Source: Acidovorax soli
GTDB taxonomy: Bacteria; Pseudomonadota; Gammaproteobacteria; Burkholderiales; Burkholderiaceae_C
Assembly: GCF_014207955.1 (NCBI RefSeq)
Contig: NZ_JACHLK010000013.1
Location: 62,001-126,000 of the forward strand
Direction: 5' to 3'
DNA length: 64,000 nucleotides
The position numbers and the translations under genes are program-made. This document shows positions 8,104-17,084 of this stretch, piece after piece. The first letter of the stretch is position 1, and the number at the start of each line of letters is the position of its first letter. The notes below the pieces were generated by a model. It was not told the DNA's origin, did no database searches, and saw only the letters and a program-made list of their open reading frames with translations.

Positions 8104-8571
8104 TTATTCGATGATCAGCTTGCCGATCAGGGCTTCGACGAAGGGCTGTTCCTTGCGGTCGCGCTCGTAGCTCGCCTGGTAGGCCGCATTGATGTCTGCC
8201 GCCAGCTCCGCGATGGTCATCTTGGAGGCCTTCTCGAGCGGGTAGGTCGACAGCGCCGAGACCGCCACGCTGCGCAGCAGCGGCAGGTGCTCCTTCACGA
8301 TGCGCTCCTTCTCCGCGGGGGCCTTGAACACCAGGTCCACCGCGAGGTAGTGCGCCATCGGTTCCCCCGCCTGGCCGCGCAGCATCACGATCACCTTGTC
8401 CAGGCTGATGTACTTGTATTCCTGCTTGTCGTAGACCGGCTTGGCGGGCGCCTGTGCGGTGTCGCCAGCGGGGGCGCGGCCCTTGAGCCACCACCAGGCG
8501 CCGCCTCCGCCCAGGCCGGCCATGGCCAGCGCCAGCAGAGAGAAAACAATGAGTTGCCGTGTCTTGGTCAT
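8104..8571 (-). CDS. fliL: Flagellar basal body-associated protein FliL
   Basis: 155 residues. One membrane helix near the N terminus (LIVFSLLALAMAGLGGGGAW) is followed by a periplasmic stomatin-like domain: YISLDKVIVMLRG, HYLAVDLVFKA and the C-terminal VEALIGKLIIE. FliL surrounds the stator and helps hold it active, which matters for swarming motility. It lies between fliK and fliA, corresponding to lafF. Confidence 0.93.
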   Translation of the reverse strand: MTKTRQLIVFSLLALAMAGLGGGGAWWWLKGRAPAGDTAQAPAKPVYDKQEYKYISLDKVIVMLRGQAGEPMAHYLAVDLVFKAPAEKERIVKEHLPLLRSVAVSALSTYPLEKASKMTIAELAADINAAYQASYERDRKEQPFVEALIGKLIIE

Positions 8572-8575
8572 GGGA

Positions 8576-9760
8576 TCAGCCCGGGAAGGTCATGGGTTCA
8601 AACGCCTGTGGCACCTGGCCGCGCTCGGCTTCGGCCAGGGCCTGGCCCGGGCCCTGGGCATCGGGGGCGTCGTCGCGGGCCTGGCGGCCGCGGCCGTCGT
8701 GCTCGCGCGGTGCGTGCTGGGCGATCGTGACCGTGACGTCGCCGGTCTGGCGTGTGGCCAGGTCGCCGCGCAGGCTGTCGCTGATGGCCTGCAGCTGGCG
8801 CACCACGTCGCTGTGCGTGGCGCTCAGGTGGATCTGCAGGCCGGCGCCATCGCGGCGCACGCTGATCTCGAGCTGGCCCTGCATGGGCGGGTCGAGCCGG
8901 ATCTGGGCGTGCTCGGTGCCGCGCCGGATCTGCCAGTGGATGCGTTCTCCCAGGGCCTCGACCAGGTCGGTGGCCGTGGAGCCTTCGGCGCGTGCGCTCG
9001 GCGCCGCGGCGGGCGTGGACGGCAGGGGCGCGGCCAGTCCGTCGGCCGGCGCGGGCGCCCATGCCGCCGTGGGGGCCTCGCGCGAGGCCGCGGTGGCGGC
9101 GGTCAGTGCCTTCTCCAGCGGTGCCGCCACGGCCTCCATCGGGCTGGCCGTGTTGGCTGGCACCTGCGCTGTTGCGGCCTGCGGGGCTGCGGCGGGCTGT
9201 GGCGACGGCGCCTGCGGTGCCGCAGATGCCTGCAGCAGGGCGGCGGAAAAGGTGGGCAGCGTGTCCTGTGCCGTGGCAAGAGCCGTGACCGGGAGCGCCA
9301 GGGCCGTGGCGGGCGCGGAGGGCGGAGAGAGGGGCGCCGCGGAGGCCGAGGACGTGGTCGCGGCGACGTCCGGGGAGGTCGCGGCACTGAGCAAGGCCAG
9401 GCCATGCGGCTGGAAGGCCGGGGTGCTGGCGATGGGGGCGAACAGCGCGGCCGCCGGCAGGTCTGCGGATGGCAGTTGCTCATCGGGCGCCTCGGCCAGG
9501 CTGTCGCCTGCGGGGAGTTCGGCCACAGGGACGGGCAGGGCCAGCGGGGGCACTGGTACGGCGGGCGCGCTGCCGGCCTGCAGCGGCAGGGTGGCCCACA
9601 GGGCGGGTTGGGCGGTCTGCTGCAATGCCAGGACGAACCCTGTGTCGGCGGGCATGCCAGGGGCCGGTGTTCCCGGTGCGGCGGGCAGCAGGGCCTGGGT
9701 GGCGGCGCCGGAAGGCAGCGGCAGGGTGCCGGGCAGGGCCTGGGTGAGGGAAAGGCTCAT
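8576..9760 (-). CDS. fliK: Flagellar hook-length control protein FliK
   Basis: 394 residues from MSLSLTQALPG; a longer start upstream would overlap fliT and lacks similarity. The first ~280 residues are very rich in Ala, Pro and Thr, the molecular-ruler region. The C-terminal ~100 residues (LGERIHWQIRRGTEHAQIRL, then DPPMQGQLEISVRRDGAGLQ) are the conserved substrate-specificity-switch domain that acts on FlhB. The start overlaps the fliT stop by 4 bp. The position matches lafE. A second FliK-like gene lies near the flagellin gene. Confidence 0.93.
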   Translation of the reverse strand: MSLSLTQALPGTLPLPSGAATQALLPAAPGTPAPGMPADTGFVLALQQTAQPALWATLPLQAGSAPAVPVPPLALPVPVAELPAGDSLAEAPDEQLPSADLPAAALFAPIASTPAFQPHGLALLSAATSPDVAATTSSASAAPLSPPSAPATALALPVTALATAQDTLPTFSAALLQASAAPQAPSPQPAAAPQAATAQVPANTASPMEAVAAPLEKALTAATAASREAPTAAWAPAPADGLAAPLPSTPAAAPSARAEGSTATDLVEALGERIHWQIRRGTEHAQIRLDPPMQGQLEISVRRDGAGLQIHLSATHSDVVRQLQAISDSLRGDLATRQTGDVTVTIAQHAPREHDGRGRQARDDAPDAQGPGQALAEAERGQVPQAFEPMTFPG

Positions 9761-10068
9761 GTCGTGGACTCGTTCATCTCGCCGTGGGCGGCATAGGCCA
9801 TCCAGCCGTCCTTGTGGGCACGCAGTTCCTCCAGGGCGCGCTGCAGCTGTTCGGCGGCGGTGTTGCACAGGGCGTGGGCCTGCTGGTGGGCCTGCTGCAG
9901 CTCGCGCAGGGCCAGGCGTTCGGCGGGCGCGCGCACCTGGTCTGCAGCCAGCGGGGCGAGCAGGGCCGCGAGCTCGCGGCTGGTGTGGGCCAGCGCGTCC
10001 CAGTCGCGCGCCAGGCTGCCTTCGCGCAGGCGCCGGGCCAGCGCGAGCATGTGCCGGGGATCAGCCAT
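9757..10068 (-). CDS. fliT: FliT-like flagellar chaperone (LafD/LafX-type position)
   Basis: 103 residues from MADPRHMLAL. This start overlaps the fliS stop by 8 bp, which supports translational coupling; a longer frame upstream runs into fliS. The protein is all-helical with many Leu, Ala, Arg and Gln residues, consistent with FliT, the chaperone that binds the filament cap FliD. Similarity in this family is weak, so the call leans on position: fliD-fliS-fliT-fliK. Confidence 0.8.
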   Translation of the reverse strand: MADPRHMLALARRLREGSLARDWDALAHTSRELAALLAPLAADQVRAPAERLALRELQQAHQQAHALCNTAAEQLQRALEELRAHKDGWMAYAAHGEMNESTT

Positions 10069-10447
10069 GGGCGGCCTGCACGTTCTGCCAGCCATTGCGG
10101 ATGGTGGTGAGCAGGCCCACCACTTCGTCGACCATCTCGGCCTGCAGCTCGAGGCCTGCCTTGTGCAGGCGCCAGGCGCAGTATTCGTAGAGGCGGCCCA
10201 GGTTGGCCACAACCTCGCCGCCGCTGTCGAAGTCCAGCGCGCTGGACAGGCCGTTGAGGATGTCCACGCACTTGTCCAGGCTGCGCGCCTTGAGCTCGTA
10301 GCGCCGCCCTTCGATGTGGCCCCGGGCGCGCGCCAGCTCTTCGAGCAGGCCGTCCATGAGGATCATGACCAGCTGCACGGGCGAAGCGTTGGCGGTTTGC
10401 GCGTTCAGGTTGACGGCGTGGTAGCTGCGGTAGGCGTCGTAGTCCAT
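10061..10447 (-). CDS. fliS: Flagellin chaperone FliS
   Basis: 128 residues. The start MDYDAYRSYHAVNLNAQTAN, then ASPVQLVMILMDGLLEELAR, is the FliS signature, and LSSALDFDSGGEVVANLGRL matches the conserved middle. The fold is a four-helix bundle that wraps the C terminus of flagellin to prevent early polymerisation and deliver it to FlhA. It lies 18 bp after fliD and overlaps fliT. Confidence 0.95.
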   Translation of the reverse strand: MDYDAYRSYHAVNLNAQTANASPVQLVMILMDGLLEELARARGHIEGRRYELKARSLDKCVDILNGLSSALDFDSGGEVVANLGRLYEYCAWRLHKAGLELQAEMVDEVVGLLTTIRNGWQNVQAAHG

Positions 10448-10465
10448 GGAGGGGTGGGGGCGCGG

Positions 10466-11830
10466 TCAGGCCGCCCCGAGGTTGCTGAGCAGGCTGCTGT
10501 TGTCGCCCATGAGCGACTGCAGGTTCTGCAGTTGGGTGAATTGCGCGAGGTAGCGCTTGTAGGCCATGTCGTACTGGTTATCCAGGCGGGTCTGGCGCGC
10601 CGTGAGGCCCCGTTGCTGGGTATCGAGCGAGGCCTTGCGCTGCTGGATATGGCCCTTGCTGGTGTCGGTCCAGCCCTTGACGGCGTCGTTCAGGGCGCCC
10701 AGCACACCGCTGGAGCCGCTCAGGCTGGTGTTGCCCAACAGCTTGTCCAGGCCTTCGGGATGGGCGGCCAGCGTCTTTTGCAGCTTGGCGCTGTCCAGCG
10801 TCATGGTGCCGCTGCGGTCCGTGCTGATGCCGAACTGGGACAGGCTCATGCCGCCATGGCTCTGGCGCAGCACCGAACCCATGCGGTCGCGCAGCGCGCG
10901 CAGGCCGGCATCGGACGCGAAGGCTGCCCGGGTGCTGCCGTCCGCGCCCAGGGCCATGAGTTCGTCCAGGGTCTTTTCGAGCGCGTTGTAGGCATCGACG
11001 AACTTCTGCACATTGGCTGTGGTGCCGCTGTCGTCGTTGCCCACCGTTACGACCAGCGGGCTGTCGGCGGGCTGCATGGCCTTGGTCAGTGTCAGCGTGA
11101 CGCCGTCGATGGCCGTCACCGTGTTGGATGCCTGCTGCAGCCGGGTGCCGGTGGTGGCGTCGCCGAACAGGTAGACCACTGCATCGCGGGCGGGCGAGAG
11201 TTCCTTGGCGGTGGACAGGGCCGTCTTGAGGGGGCTGGCAGGCAGCCCGCTGGTGTCCAGCGTGATGCGGCCCGCCTCGCCGGTCTTGCCGGACGACAGC
11301 ACGAGCTGGGTCTTGCCGTCCACGGTCGCCGTGGCGGCCGTCACCTTGCCCTGGTTGTCGTTTGCCTGGTTGATGGCACGGGCGATTTCGGTCTGCGAGA
11401 TGGTGCCATCGTTGTCGGTGTCGGCCTGGGTCAGGGCCACGGTGAAATCCGTGCCGTCCTGCAGCTTCACGACCAGGGGGCCGCCCAGCGAGACCGGTAC
11501 GGCGGGCAGGTCCTCGAACGCGACCTGGTGCGGCGCGGCCACCTGCTGCACGAACACCGAATAGTTGCCGGCCGGGGCCGAGGCGCTGGCCGTGGCACTG
11601 GCGAAGCCGGTGCTGCTCAGCGTGGTGGTGCGCTGCACCAGGCTCTTGCCGGTGCTGCCGGCCAGGCCGCCGAGGGCCGAGCTGAAGGCGCTCAGCGCCG
11701 ACTGCAGCCGGGTCAGGGCCGTGCCGGTGGCCTGGGCGGCCTTGGTCTGCGATGTCAGCAGGCTCTGGGCGCGCGCGGTGTACGAGGTGGCCAGCTGGGT
11801 CGCCATCGTGCTGGGGGTGATGTCTGCCAT
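10466..11830 (-). CDS. fliD: Flagellar filament cap protein FliD
   Basis: 454 residues. The N-terminal helix region ends in SALGGLAGSTGKSLVQRTTT. The core (VVKLQDGTDFTVALTQADTD) looks like a hook-associated-2 domain. The C-terminal coiled region contains YNALEKTLDELMALGADGST and later ARQTRLDNQYDMAYKRYLAQ, typical of FliD. It forms the cap under which flagellin folds. It heads the fliDSTKLA-motAB run and has its own ~95-bp upstream region that contains a GCGAC/GTCGC palindrome. Confidence 0.95.
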   Translation of the reverse strand: MADITPSTMATQLATSYTARAQSLLTSQTKAAQATGTALTRLQSALSAFSSALGGLAGSTGKSLVQRTTTLSSTGFASATASASAPAGNYSVFVQQVAAPHQVAFEDLPAVPVSLGGPLVVKLQDGTDFTVALTQADTDNDGTISQTEIARAINQANDNQGKVTAATATVDGKTQLVLSSGKTGEAGRITLDTSGLPASPLKTALSTAKELSPARDAVVYLFGDATTGTRLQQASNTVTAIDGVTLTLTKAMQPADSPLVVTVGNDDSGTTANVQKFVDAYNALEKTLDELMALGADGSTRAAFASDAGLRALRDRMGSVLRQSHGGMSLSQFGISTDRSGTMTLDSAKLQKTLAAHPEGLDKLLGNTSLSGSSGVLGALNDAVKGWTDTSKGHIQQRKASLDTQQRGLTARQTRLDNQYDMAYKRYLAQFTQLQNLQSLMGDNSSLLSNLGAA

Positions 11831-11878
11831 GTCAGATTCCTCTCAAAACGGGTGAAAAAGGGCGGTCTGAGGCAGAAG

Positions 11879-11893
11879 GCGACACAAAGTCGC
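11879..11893. promoter_or_regulatory. GCGAC-ACAAA-GTCGC palindrome upstream of fliD
   Basis: A perfect 5-bp inverted repeat with a 5-bp centre, 49-63 bp upstream of the fliD ATG in the short gap between fliJ and fliD. Its half site resembles the GCGACAAAA elements upstream of fliE, fliM and the flagellin gene. On the fliD strand a TAAA lies 15 bp before GCCTTCTG, which partly recalls a sigma-28 promoter (TAAA-N15-GCCGATAA). Function is inferred from position only. Confidence 0.4.
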
Positions 11894-11926
11894 GCTTTAT
11901 GAAATCGGTGCGGCAGAGGGAGGGGC

Positions 11927-12364
11927 TCATGCGGGCCTCCGCTGCCACATCAGGGTGGCCATCTCGTCCTGGCGTTTCTGTTCCTCGACGTCCCGGACCC
12001 GCTGCAGGTCCCGGCGCTGGCGTTCGAGCAACTGGTTCACCGATTCGTGCTGGCGCGAGGCGCTGGCCAAGGCCTGGCGCGCCACCGCCAGGTCGGCGTC
12101 GTGCAGGGCCAGGTCGTTGCGGTGCGTGTGCGCCAGTTGCATCACGCTGTGCTTGTAGTTGCCGCTGTTGAGGGCCGCCACCGCCAGGCCGGCGCCGCTG
12201 GCCCCCACATTGCGGGTCAGCGTGTCCAGGCGGTCCAGGTTGCGCTGGTAGCGCTCGCGCACGCGCTGCTTGCCGGCCACCTCGGCCTGCTGGCGCTCCA
12301 CCTCGCGCTGGCGCAGCTCGGCCAGGCGGGCCAGGCTGGCGATGCTCTGCTCGGTCGCCGTCAT
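11927..12364 (-). CDS. fliJ: Flagellar export protein FliJ
   Basis: 145 residues, predicted to be one long helical hairpin rich in Arg, Gln, Glu and Leu (LARLAELRQREVERQQAEVA), the FliJ profile. FliJ is the central stalk of the FliH-FliI-FliJ export ATPase and links it to FlhA. Its start overlaps the fliI stop by 4 bp. The call rests on position after fliI plus coiled-coil character. Confidence 0.87.
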   Translation of the reverse strand: MTATEQSIASLARLAELRQREVERQQAEVAGKQRVRERYQRNLDRLDTLTRNVGASGAGLAVAALNSGNYKHSVMQLAHTHRNDLALHDADLAVARQALASASRQHESVNQLLERQRRDLQRVRDVEEQKRQDEMATLMWQRRPA

Positions 12365-13671
12365 GCCATCACCTCCTCGAGCCGGGCCAGGGTGTCCTGC
12401 AGGGGGGCGGCCTCGGCCGTGCCCTGGTGCAGAAAGGCCTCGATGCGCGGGTACAGCGCCACGGCGCGGTCGGTCACCGGGTCGGCGCCCGGCACATAGG
12501 CGCCCAGCGGCAGCATGTCGCGCACCTGGGCGTAGCGCGACAGCAGCTCCTTGAACTGGCGCGCGGCGCGCTGCTGCTCTGGCGTGCTGACCAGGGCCAT
12601 GCAGCGGCTGATGGAGGCCGTGATGTCGATGGCCGGGTAGTGGCCGCGCTCGGCCAGAGCGCGTGAGAGCACGATATGGCCGTCCAGGATGGCGCGTGCC
12701 GTGTCCACCACGGGGTCCTGCTGGTCGTCGCCTTCAGCCAGCACGGTGTAGATGGCGCTCATGCTGCCCCGGGGGTTCTCGCCGTTGCCCGCACTCTCCA
12801 CGAGCTGCGGCAGCAGGCTGAAGACCGAGGGCGGGTAGCCGCGCGTGGCCGGGGGCTCGCCCAGCGACAGCGCGACCTCGCGCCGGGCCATGGCATAGCG
12901 CGTGAGCGAGTCCACGAGCAGCAGCACATGCTGGCCCTGGTCGCGGTAGTGGGCGGCGACCGAATGGCACAGCTCGGTGGCCTTGAGGCGCATCAGCGGG
13001 GATTCGTCGGCCGGTGCCACGACCACCACGGCACGGGCCAGGCCGGCGGGGCCCAGCGAGCGCTCGATGAACTCGCGCACCTCGCGGCCGCGCTCGCCGA
13101 TCAGGCCCACGACGACCACGTCGGCCACGGTCTGGCGCGTGATCAGGCCCAGCAGCACGCTCTTGCCCACGCCGCTGCCGGCCATCAGGCCCACGCGCTG
13201 GCCGCGGCCCAGCGTGAGCAGGCCATTGATGGCGCGCACGCCCACGTCCAGCGGCTGGTCCACGGGCCGCTTGCGCAGCGGATTCACGTGCGGGGGATGG
13301 GTGGGCAGGACATGCTCGCCGCCCAGGCGGCCCAGGCCGTCGATCGGTTCGCCCAGGCCGTCGACGATGCGCCCGAGCCAGCTCGGCCCGATCATCAGGT
13401 CCGAGCGGTCGGGGGCCGGCAGCACGCGGGCGCCCGTGGCCAGGCCCTCGGTCTTCTTGAAGGGCATGAGGTAGGACAGGTCCTCGCGAAAGCCCACGAC
13501 CTGCGCGTCGATCCAGCCGCCTGCCGCAGTCTCGATGTGGCAGCGCTGGCCCGTGTGCAGCGCGCAGCCTGCGCTCTCCAGCAGCAGCCCCGATGCCCCC
13601 ACGAGCCGTCCCGTGGGCGTGGCCACGGGCACGGCGCCCAGTTCCAGCTTGCGCAGCGCGGCGGCGATCAT
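12361..13671 (-). CDS. fliI: Flagellum-specific ATPase FliI
   Basis: 436 residues from MIAAALRKLELG; the frame is open further upstream but that part overlies fliH. The Walker A loop (GLMAGSGVGKSVLLGLI), the F1-ATPase-like block RAINGLLTLGRGQRVG, the Walker B segment HVLLLVDSLTRYAMARREVA and PPATRGYPPSVFSLLPQLVE are all present. FliI forms the hexameric ATPase that energises early steps of type III flagellar export. Its ATG overlaps the fliH stop (ATGA). Confidence 0.96.
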   Translation of the reverse strand: MIAAALRKLELGAVPVATPTGRLVGASGLLLESAGCALHTGQRCHIETAAGGWIDAQVVGFREDLSYLMPFKKTEGLATGARVLPAPDRSDLMIGPSWLGRIVDGLGEPIDGLGRLGGEHVLPTHPPHVNPLRKRPVDQPLDVGVRAINGLLTLGRGQRVGLMAGSGVGKSVLLGLITRQTVADVVVVGLIGERGREVREFIERSLGPAGLARAVVVVAPADESPLMRLKATELCHSVAAHYRDQGQHVLLLVDSLTRYAMARREVALSLGEPPATRGYPPSVFSLLPQLVESAGNGENPRGSMSAIYTVLAEGDDQQDPVVDTARAILDGHIVLSRALAERGHYPAIDITASISRCMALVSTPEQQRAARQFKELLSRYAQVRDMLPLGAYVPGADPVTDRAVALYPRIEAFLHQGTAEAAPLQDTLARLEEVMA

Positions 13672-14360
13672 GGCGTGGCCTCGGCTATGGCGGGCGCTGG
13701 TGTGTCGAGCAACTGCGCGGACACCTGTTCCATCACGGCGGCCTGGCGCTGGCGGCAGCCGGCGTCGGCCTCGTGGTTGCCGGCATGCACATGGCATTCG
13801 CCGGGTTCGAGGCGCGGGTCGGGGCGCAGCTTCCAGCGCCGCGCGCCCTCGGGCTGCAGTTCGTGCAGGCGCTGGCATTCCTCGGGGTTCAGGTGCACCT
13901 GCACCTCTTCGTCACTCACGCGCGGCAGGGTGGCCAGGGTCTCGTCGACCATGGCCAGCAGCTGCTGGGGTTGCAGGGCGAGCTCGCAGCGGATCACCTG
14001 GCGTGCCACCTTGGCCACCAGGTCCACCACCTCCTTGCGCATGGCAGCCTGGTAGTCGGCCTGCAGCTGCTGCAACTGTTCGAGCGCGGCCTGCAGGGGC
14101 GCGCCGATCTGCGCGAGCCGGGCGCTGGCTTCCTCGCGGCCCTGGGCCGTGCCCTGGCTGCGGCCTTCTTCCAGGCCGGCCGCCAGGCCTTCCTGGTGGC
14201 CGCTGTGCCAGCCCGACTGCAGGCCCTCCTCATAGCCCTTGGCCATGCCTTCCTGGAAGCCGTCGGCCACCAGGGACGCGTCGTCGCCCGCGACCGCCGG
14301 AGGGCGGTCGCGCAGCTGCGCCAGGGGCGGAAAGCGGTGCAGTCGCAGGTGCTGCTTCAT
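13668..14360 (-). CDS. fliH: Flagellar assembly protein FliH
   Basis: 230 residues from MKQHLRLHRFPPLAQL. The middle carries repeated glycine-containing helices of the GxxxG type (FQEGMAKGYEEGLQSGWHSG, then HQEGLAAGLEEGRSQG), a hallmark of FliH. The C-terminal part (MRKEVVDLVAKVARQVIRCE) resembles the second stalk of F/V-ATPases. It regulates FliI and tethers it to the C ring. The ATGA overlap with the fliG stop supports this start; the frame upstream lies inside fliG. Confidence 0.92.
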   Translation of the reverse strand: MKQHLRLHRFPPLAQLRDRPPAVAGDDASLVADGFQEGMAKGYEEGLQSGWHSGHQEGLAAGLEEGRSQGTAQGREEASARLAQIGAPLQAALEQLQQLQADYQAAMRKEVVDLVAKVARQVIRCELALQPQQLLAMVDETLATLPRVSDEEVQVHLNPEECQRLHELQPEGARRWKLRPDPRLEPGECHVHAGNHEADAGCRQRQAAVMEQVSAQLLDTPAPAIAEATP

Positions 14361-15388
14361 TCGACGGTGGCTTCCGCGAACAGCTGGATCTGGATCTCGC
14401 CCGCATCGGCCAGGGCCTTGACCTGGGCCATGATCTCGCGGCGCGTCTGCTCCACGCGGCTCAGCGGCATGGGGCCGGCGCGGCGCAGCAGGTCCTCGAA
14501 GCTCTGGGCCTGGCGGCGCGGCATGGCGCGCAGGATGGCATCGCGCACCGAGGGCTCGGCACCCTTGAGCGCGATGGCCCATTGCTCGAGCGGGATGTCG
14601 TCGAGCAGGCGGATCAGCACGGCCTCGGTCTGGTTCGAGAGCATGAAGAAGTCGTACATGCGCACCTCGATGGCCGACACCACCTCGGGGTCGTGCGCGC
14701 GCAGCAGCTCGATCATGCTGCGCTTGTCGCCCGAGAGCCGGTTGATGATCTCCGCGACCTGGCGCGAGCCCTCGACGGTGGCGCTCTGCGTGCCCAGGTC
14801 GTCCAGGCAGCGCCCGACGATCTCTTCGAGCTCGATCAGCCATTCGCTCTCGATCTCCTGCAGCCGCGCCATGTTCAGCAGCACGTGGTCGCGGCTGGCT
14901 TCGGGCAGGGCCTCGATCACGGCGCTGGCCTGGGGGGGCGGCAGGAACGCCAGGAACACCGCCTGCATGCGCACGTGCTCCTGGCCGATGCGCTCGGCCA
15001 GCCACTTGGGCGAGGCCCATTGCAGGCGCGCCATCTTGGGACGGATGGCGTCGCCGTAGATGCTGTTGAGCACGTTGCCCGCGATGTCGGCGCCGAGCGC
15101 CAGGTCCAGCGAGCGCTTGAGGTAGGAGCGCGAGGCGCCGTGCACCCCGCTTTGCTCGCGGTAGTCGTCGAAGAAGCGCTGCATGGAGCTGCGCACGGTC
15201 TCGACCTTGATGCCGCTCAGGCGCGACATGACCTGCGTGACCTCGAGCAGTTCCTCGCGCGAGAGGCAGCGCAGCACGGCGGCGGCAGGCTCCTCGCCCA
15301 TGCACAGCAGCACGATGGCGGCCTGCTCCAGCGGGCCGCTGGTGGCGTCGCCCTGGGCAGCGATCGGGGGGTCAATTCGGGTGGCCAT
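14357..15388 (-). CDS. fliG: Flagellar motor switch protein FliG
   Basis: 343 residues. The N-terminal domain (EQAAIVLLCMGEEPAAAVLR) binds FliF. The middle domain includes an armadillo-type segment, and the C-terminal domain carries the torque helix (LEQWAIALKGAEPSVRDAIL, then RAMPRRQAQSFEDLL) with charged residues that face MotA. The EHPQ-like motif position reads WASPKWLAERIGQEHVR, so the exact EHPQ is not seen. It overlaps fliF by 17 bp and fliH by 4 bp. Confidence 0.95.
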   Translation of the reverse strand: MATRIDPPIAAQGDATSGPLEQAAIVLLCMGEEPAAAVLRCLSREELLEVTQVMSRLSGIKVETVRSSMQRFFDDYREQSGVHGASRSYLKRSLDLALGADIAGNVLNSIYGDAIRPKMARLQWASPKWLAERIGQEHVRMQAVFLAFLPPPQASAVIEALPEASRDHVLLNMARLQEIESEWLIELEEIVGRCLDDLGTQSATVEGSRQVAEIINRLSGDKRSMIELLRAHDPEVVSAIEVRMYDFFMLSNQTEAVLIRLLDDIPLEQWAIALKGAEPSVRDAILRAMPRRQAQSFEDLLRRAGPMPLSRVEQTRREIMAQVKALADAGEIQIQLFAEATVE

Positions 15389-17063
15389 GTTTTTGAATCC
15401 ACTGTTTCACGACTTCGGCCACGCGCTCGGGCTCCTTCTCGGCCAGCACGCGCAGGTGGCTCACCATCACATCCACGGGCGAGCCAGGGGGCGGCAGGTC
15501 GTAGTCTTCGAGCAGGGGCACCACGGGCATGGCGCCAGGGCCGGCCACCGCGGCAGGGCTGGCGGCGGCGGCAGGCGCACTGCTGTTCTCGTCGAGCGGC
15601 ACCACGGGCGTCAGGGCAGGCGCCTGGCCCAGGGCCAGCGGCGCCGGGGCGGCCAGGCGCTGCTGGGTGCTGCGCACCAGAGGCCGCACGACGAAGAAAA
15701 ACGCCAGTACCGCTGCCAGCAGGTAGACCAGCGGCATGCCCCAGTCGACGACGGTGTCGCGCTGCTGCCACCAGGGCTGCGGTGCCGGCGGGGCGCGGAA
15801 GGCCAGGGCCGAGACGATGAGCTGGTCGCCGCGCTCGGCATTGATGCCCAGGCCGTTGTGCAGGATCTTCTCGATGTGGGCCAGCTCGGGTGCGCTCCAG
15901 CCGGCGGTGGCGCCCTTGGGGGCCACGGCGGTGTTGAGCACCACCGACACGTGCAGCTTGCTCAGGCGGCTGCGGCTGCGCTTGATCTGCTTGATGCTGC
16001 GGTCGTAGGCGTACTGGCGCGTGGTGGCGTTCTTGCGCGCCGTGTTGGCATTGGCGGCGGCGTTCGGGTCGGCGGGCGGGGCCGCGGCCGGGTCGGAGTT
16101 GACGGGGCGGTTGCTCAGCGAGCCGGGCACGCCGATGGCGGCCAGGGCGCGGTCCTGCTCGTCGCGCACCGCCTCGGCGGTCACGCGCGGGTCGGTGCCG
16201 AATTTTTCCTGCGTTTCCTCGATGCGGTCCTCGTCCACCTCGGCGGTGACGCTGGCCTTGAAGTTGTCTTCGCCGAGCACGGGCGCAAGCAGCTCGCGGA
16301 TGCTGCGCAGCGTGGCATCGCGGTGGCGCGTTGCGGCCTCGCCGCCGTTCAGTGCGTCCAGGCCCTGGCTCAGGTCCACATGGGCCGAGAGCAGGTTGCC
16401 GCTCTGGTCCACCAGCTGCACGCGCTGGGGCGAGAGGCTGGCCACGCTGCCCGCCACGAGGTTGACGACGGCGGCGATCTGCTCCGGACCGAGGCGGCGG
16501 CCGGGTTTGAGCGTGAGCATCACCGAGGCCGAGCTTTGCGTGCCGTCGCTGATGACGAACGAGGTCGACTTGGCGATGGACAGGTGCACGCGGGCCGACT
16601 CCACGGCATCGAGTGCGCCGATGCTCTGTGCCAGCTCGCCCTCCAGGCCGCGGCGAAAGCGCACGTCCTGCACGAACTGGCTCACGCCCAGCGGGTCGTT
16701 GCGGTCCATCAGCTCCAGGCCGGCGGGCAGCTTGGCGGTCACGCCCTTGGCGGCCAGCAGCATGCGCACCTTGCCCAGCGACTTCTCGGGCACCAGCACC
16801 TGGCCGCTCTCGGGATGGATGCGGTAGGGGATCTGCTCGGCTTCGAGCACCGACATCATGTCGGCCGCAGCCACCTTTTCGCGCGCACCGAACACCGGCT
16901 TGTACCCGGCCTCGGCGTTCCACAGGAACATCAGCACCACGGCCGTGAGGCCCGCGGCCAGCAGGACGAGGGGGGCGAGGCTTTTCACGAAGGCCGGCGC
17001 AAGGCGGGGCAGGCTGCCCGCGCGCAGGCGCTCCCAGCCGGATTTCAGGGTGGTGGCATTCAC
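15372..17063 (-). CDS. fliF: Flagellar MS-ring protein FliF
   Basis: 563 residues. An N-terminal membrane helix (LAPLVLLAAGLTAVVLMFLW) is followed by the periplasmic ring-building motifs (EAEQIPYRIHPESGQVLVPE, then KVRMLLAAKG and PLGVSQFVQDVRFRRGLEGE). A second membrane helix lies near residue ~445 (MPLVYLLAAVLAFFFVVRPL). The C-terminal tail binds FliG. FliF forms the MS ring that houses the export gate. It lies 21 bp after fliE and starts the C-ring genes. Confidence 0.96.
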   Translation of the reverse strand: MNATTLKSGWERLRAGSLPRLAPAFVKSLAPLVLLAAGLTAVVLMFLWNAEAGYKPVFGAREKVAAADMMSVLEAEQIPYRIHPESGQVLVPEKSLGKVRMLLAAKGVTAKLPAGLELMDRNDPLGVSQFVQDVRFRRGLEGELAQSIGALDAVESARVHLSIAKSTSFVISDGTQSSASVMLTLKPGRRLGPEQIAAVVNLVAGSVASLSPQRVQLVDQSGNLLSAHVDLSQGLDALNGGEAATRHRDATLRSIRELLAPVLGEDNFKASVTAEVDEDRIEETQEKFGTDPRVTAEAVRDEQDRALAAIGVPGSLSNRPVNSDPAAAPPADPNAAANANTARKNATTRQYAYDRSIKQIKRSRSRLSKLHVSVVLNTAVAPKGATAGWSAPELAHIEKILHNGLGINAERGDQLIVSALAFRAPPAPQPWWQQRDTVVDWGMPLVYLLAAVLAFFFVVRPLVRSTQQRLAAPAPLALGQAPALTPVVPLDENSSAPAAAASPAAVAGPGAMPVVPLLEDYDLPPPGSPVDVMVSHLRVLAEKEPERVAEVVKQWIQKHGHPN

Positions 17064-17084
17064 GCGAAAGGCTCCGGTGTGCTC

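Noticed and set aside
13668..15305. 545-residue minus-strand frame covering fliH and much of fliG
   Set aside because: Only its last 230 residues resemble FliH; the rest overlies fliG in another frame and is stop-free by chance.
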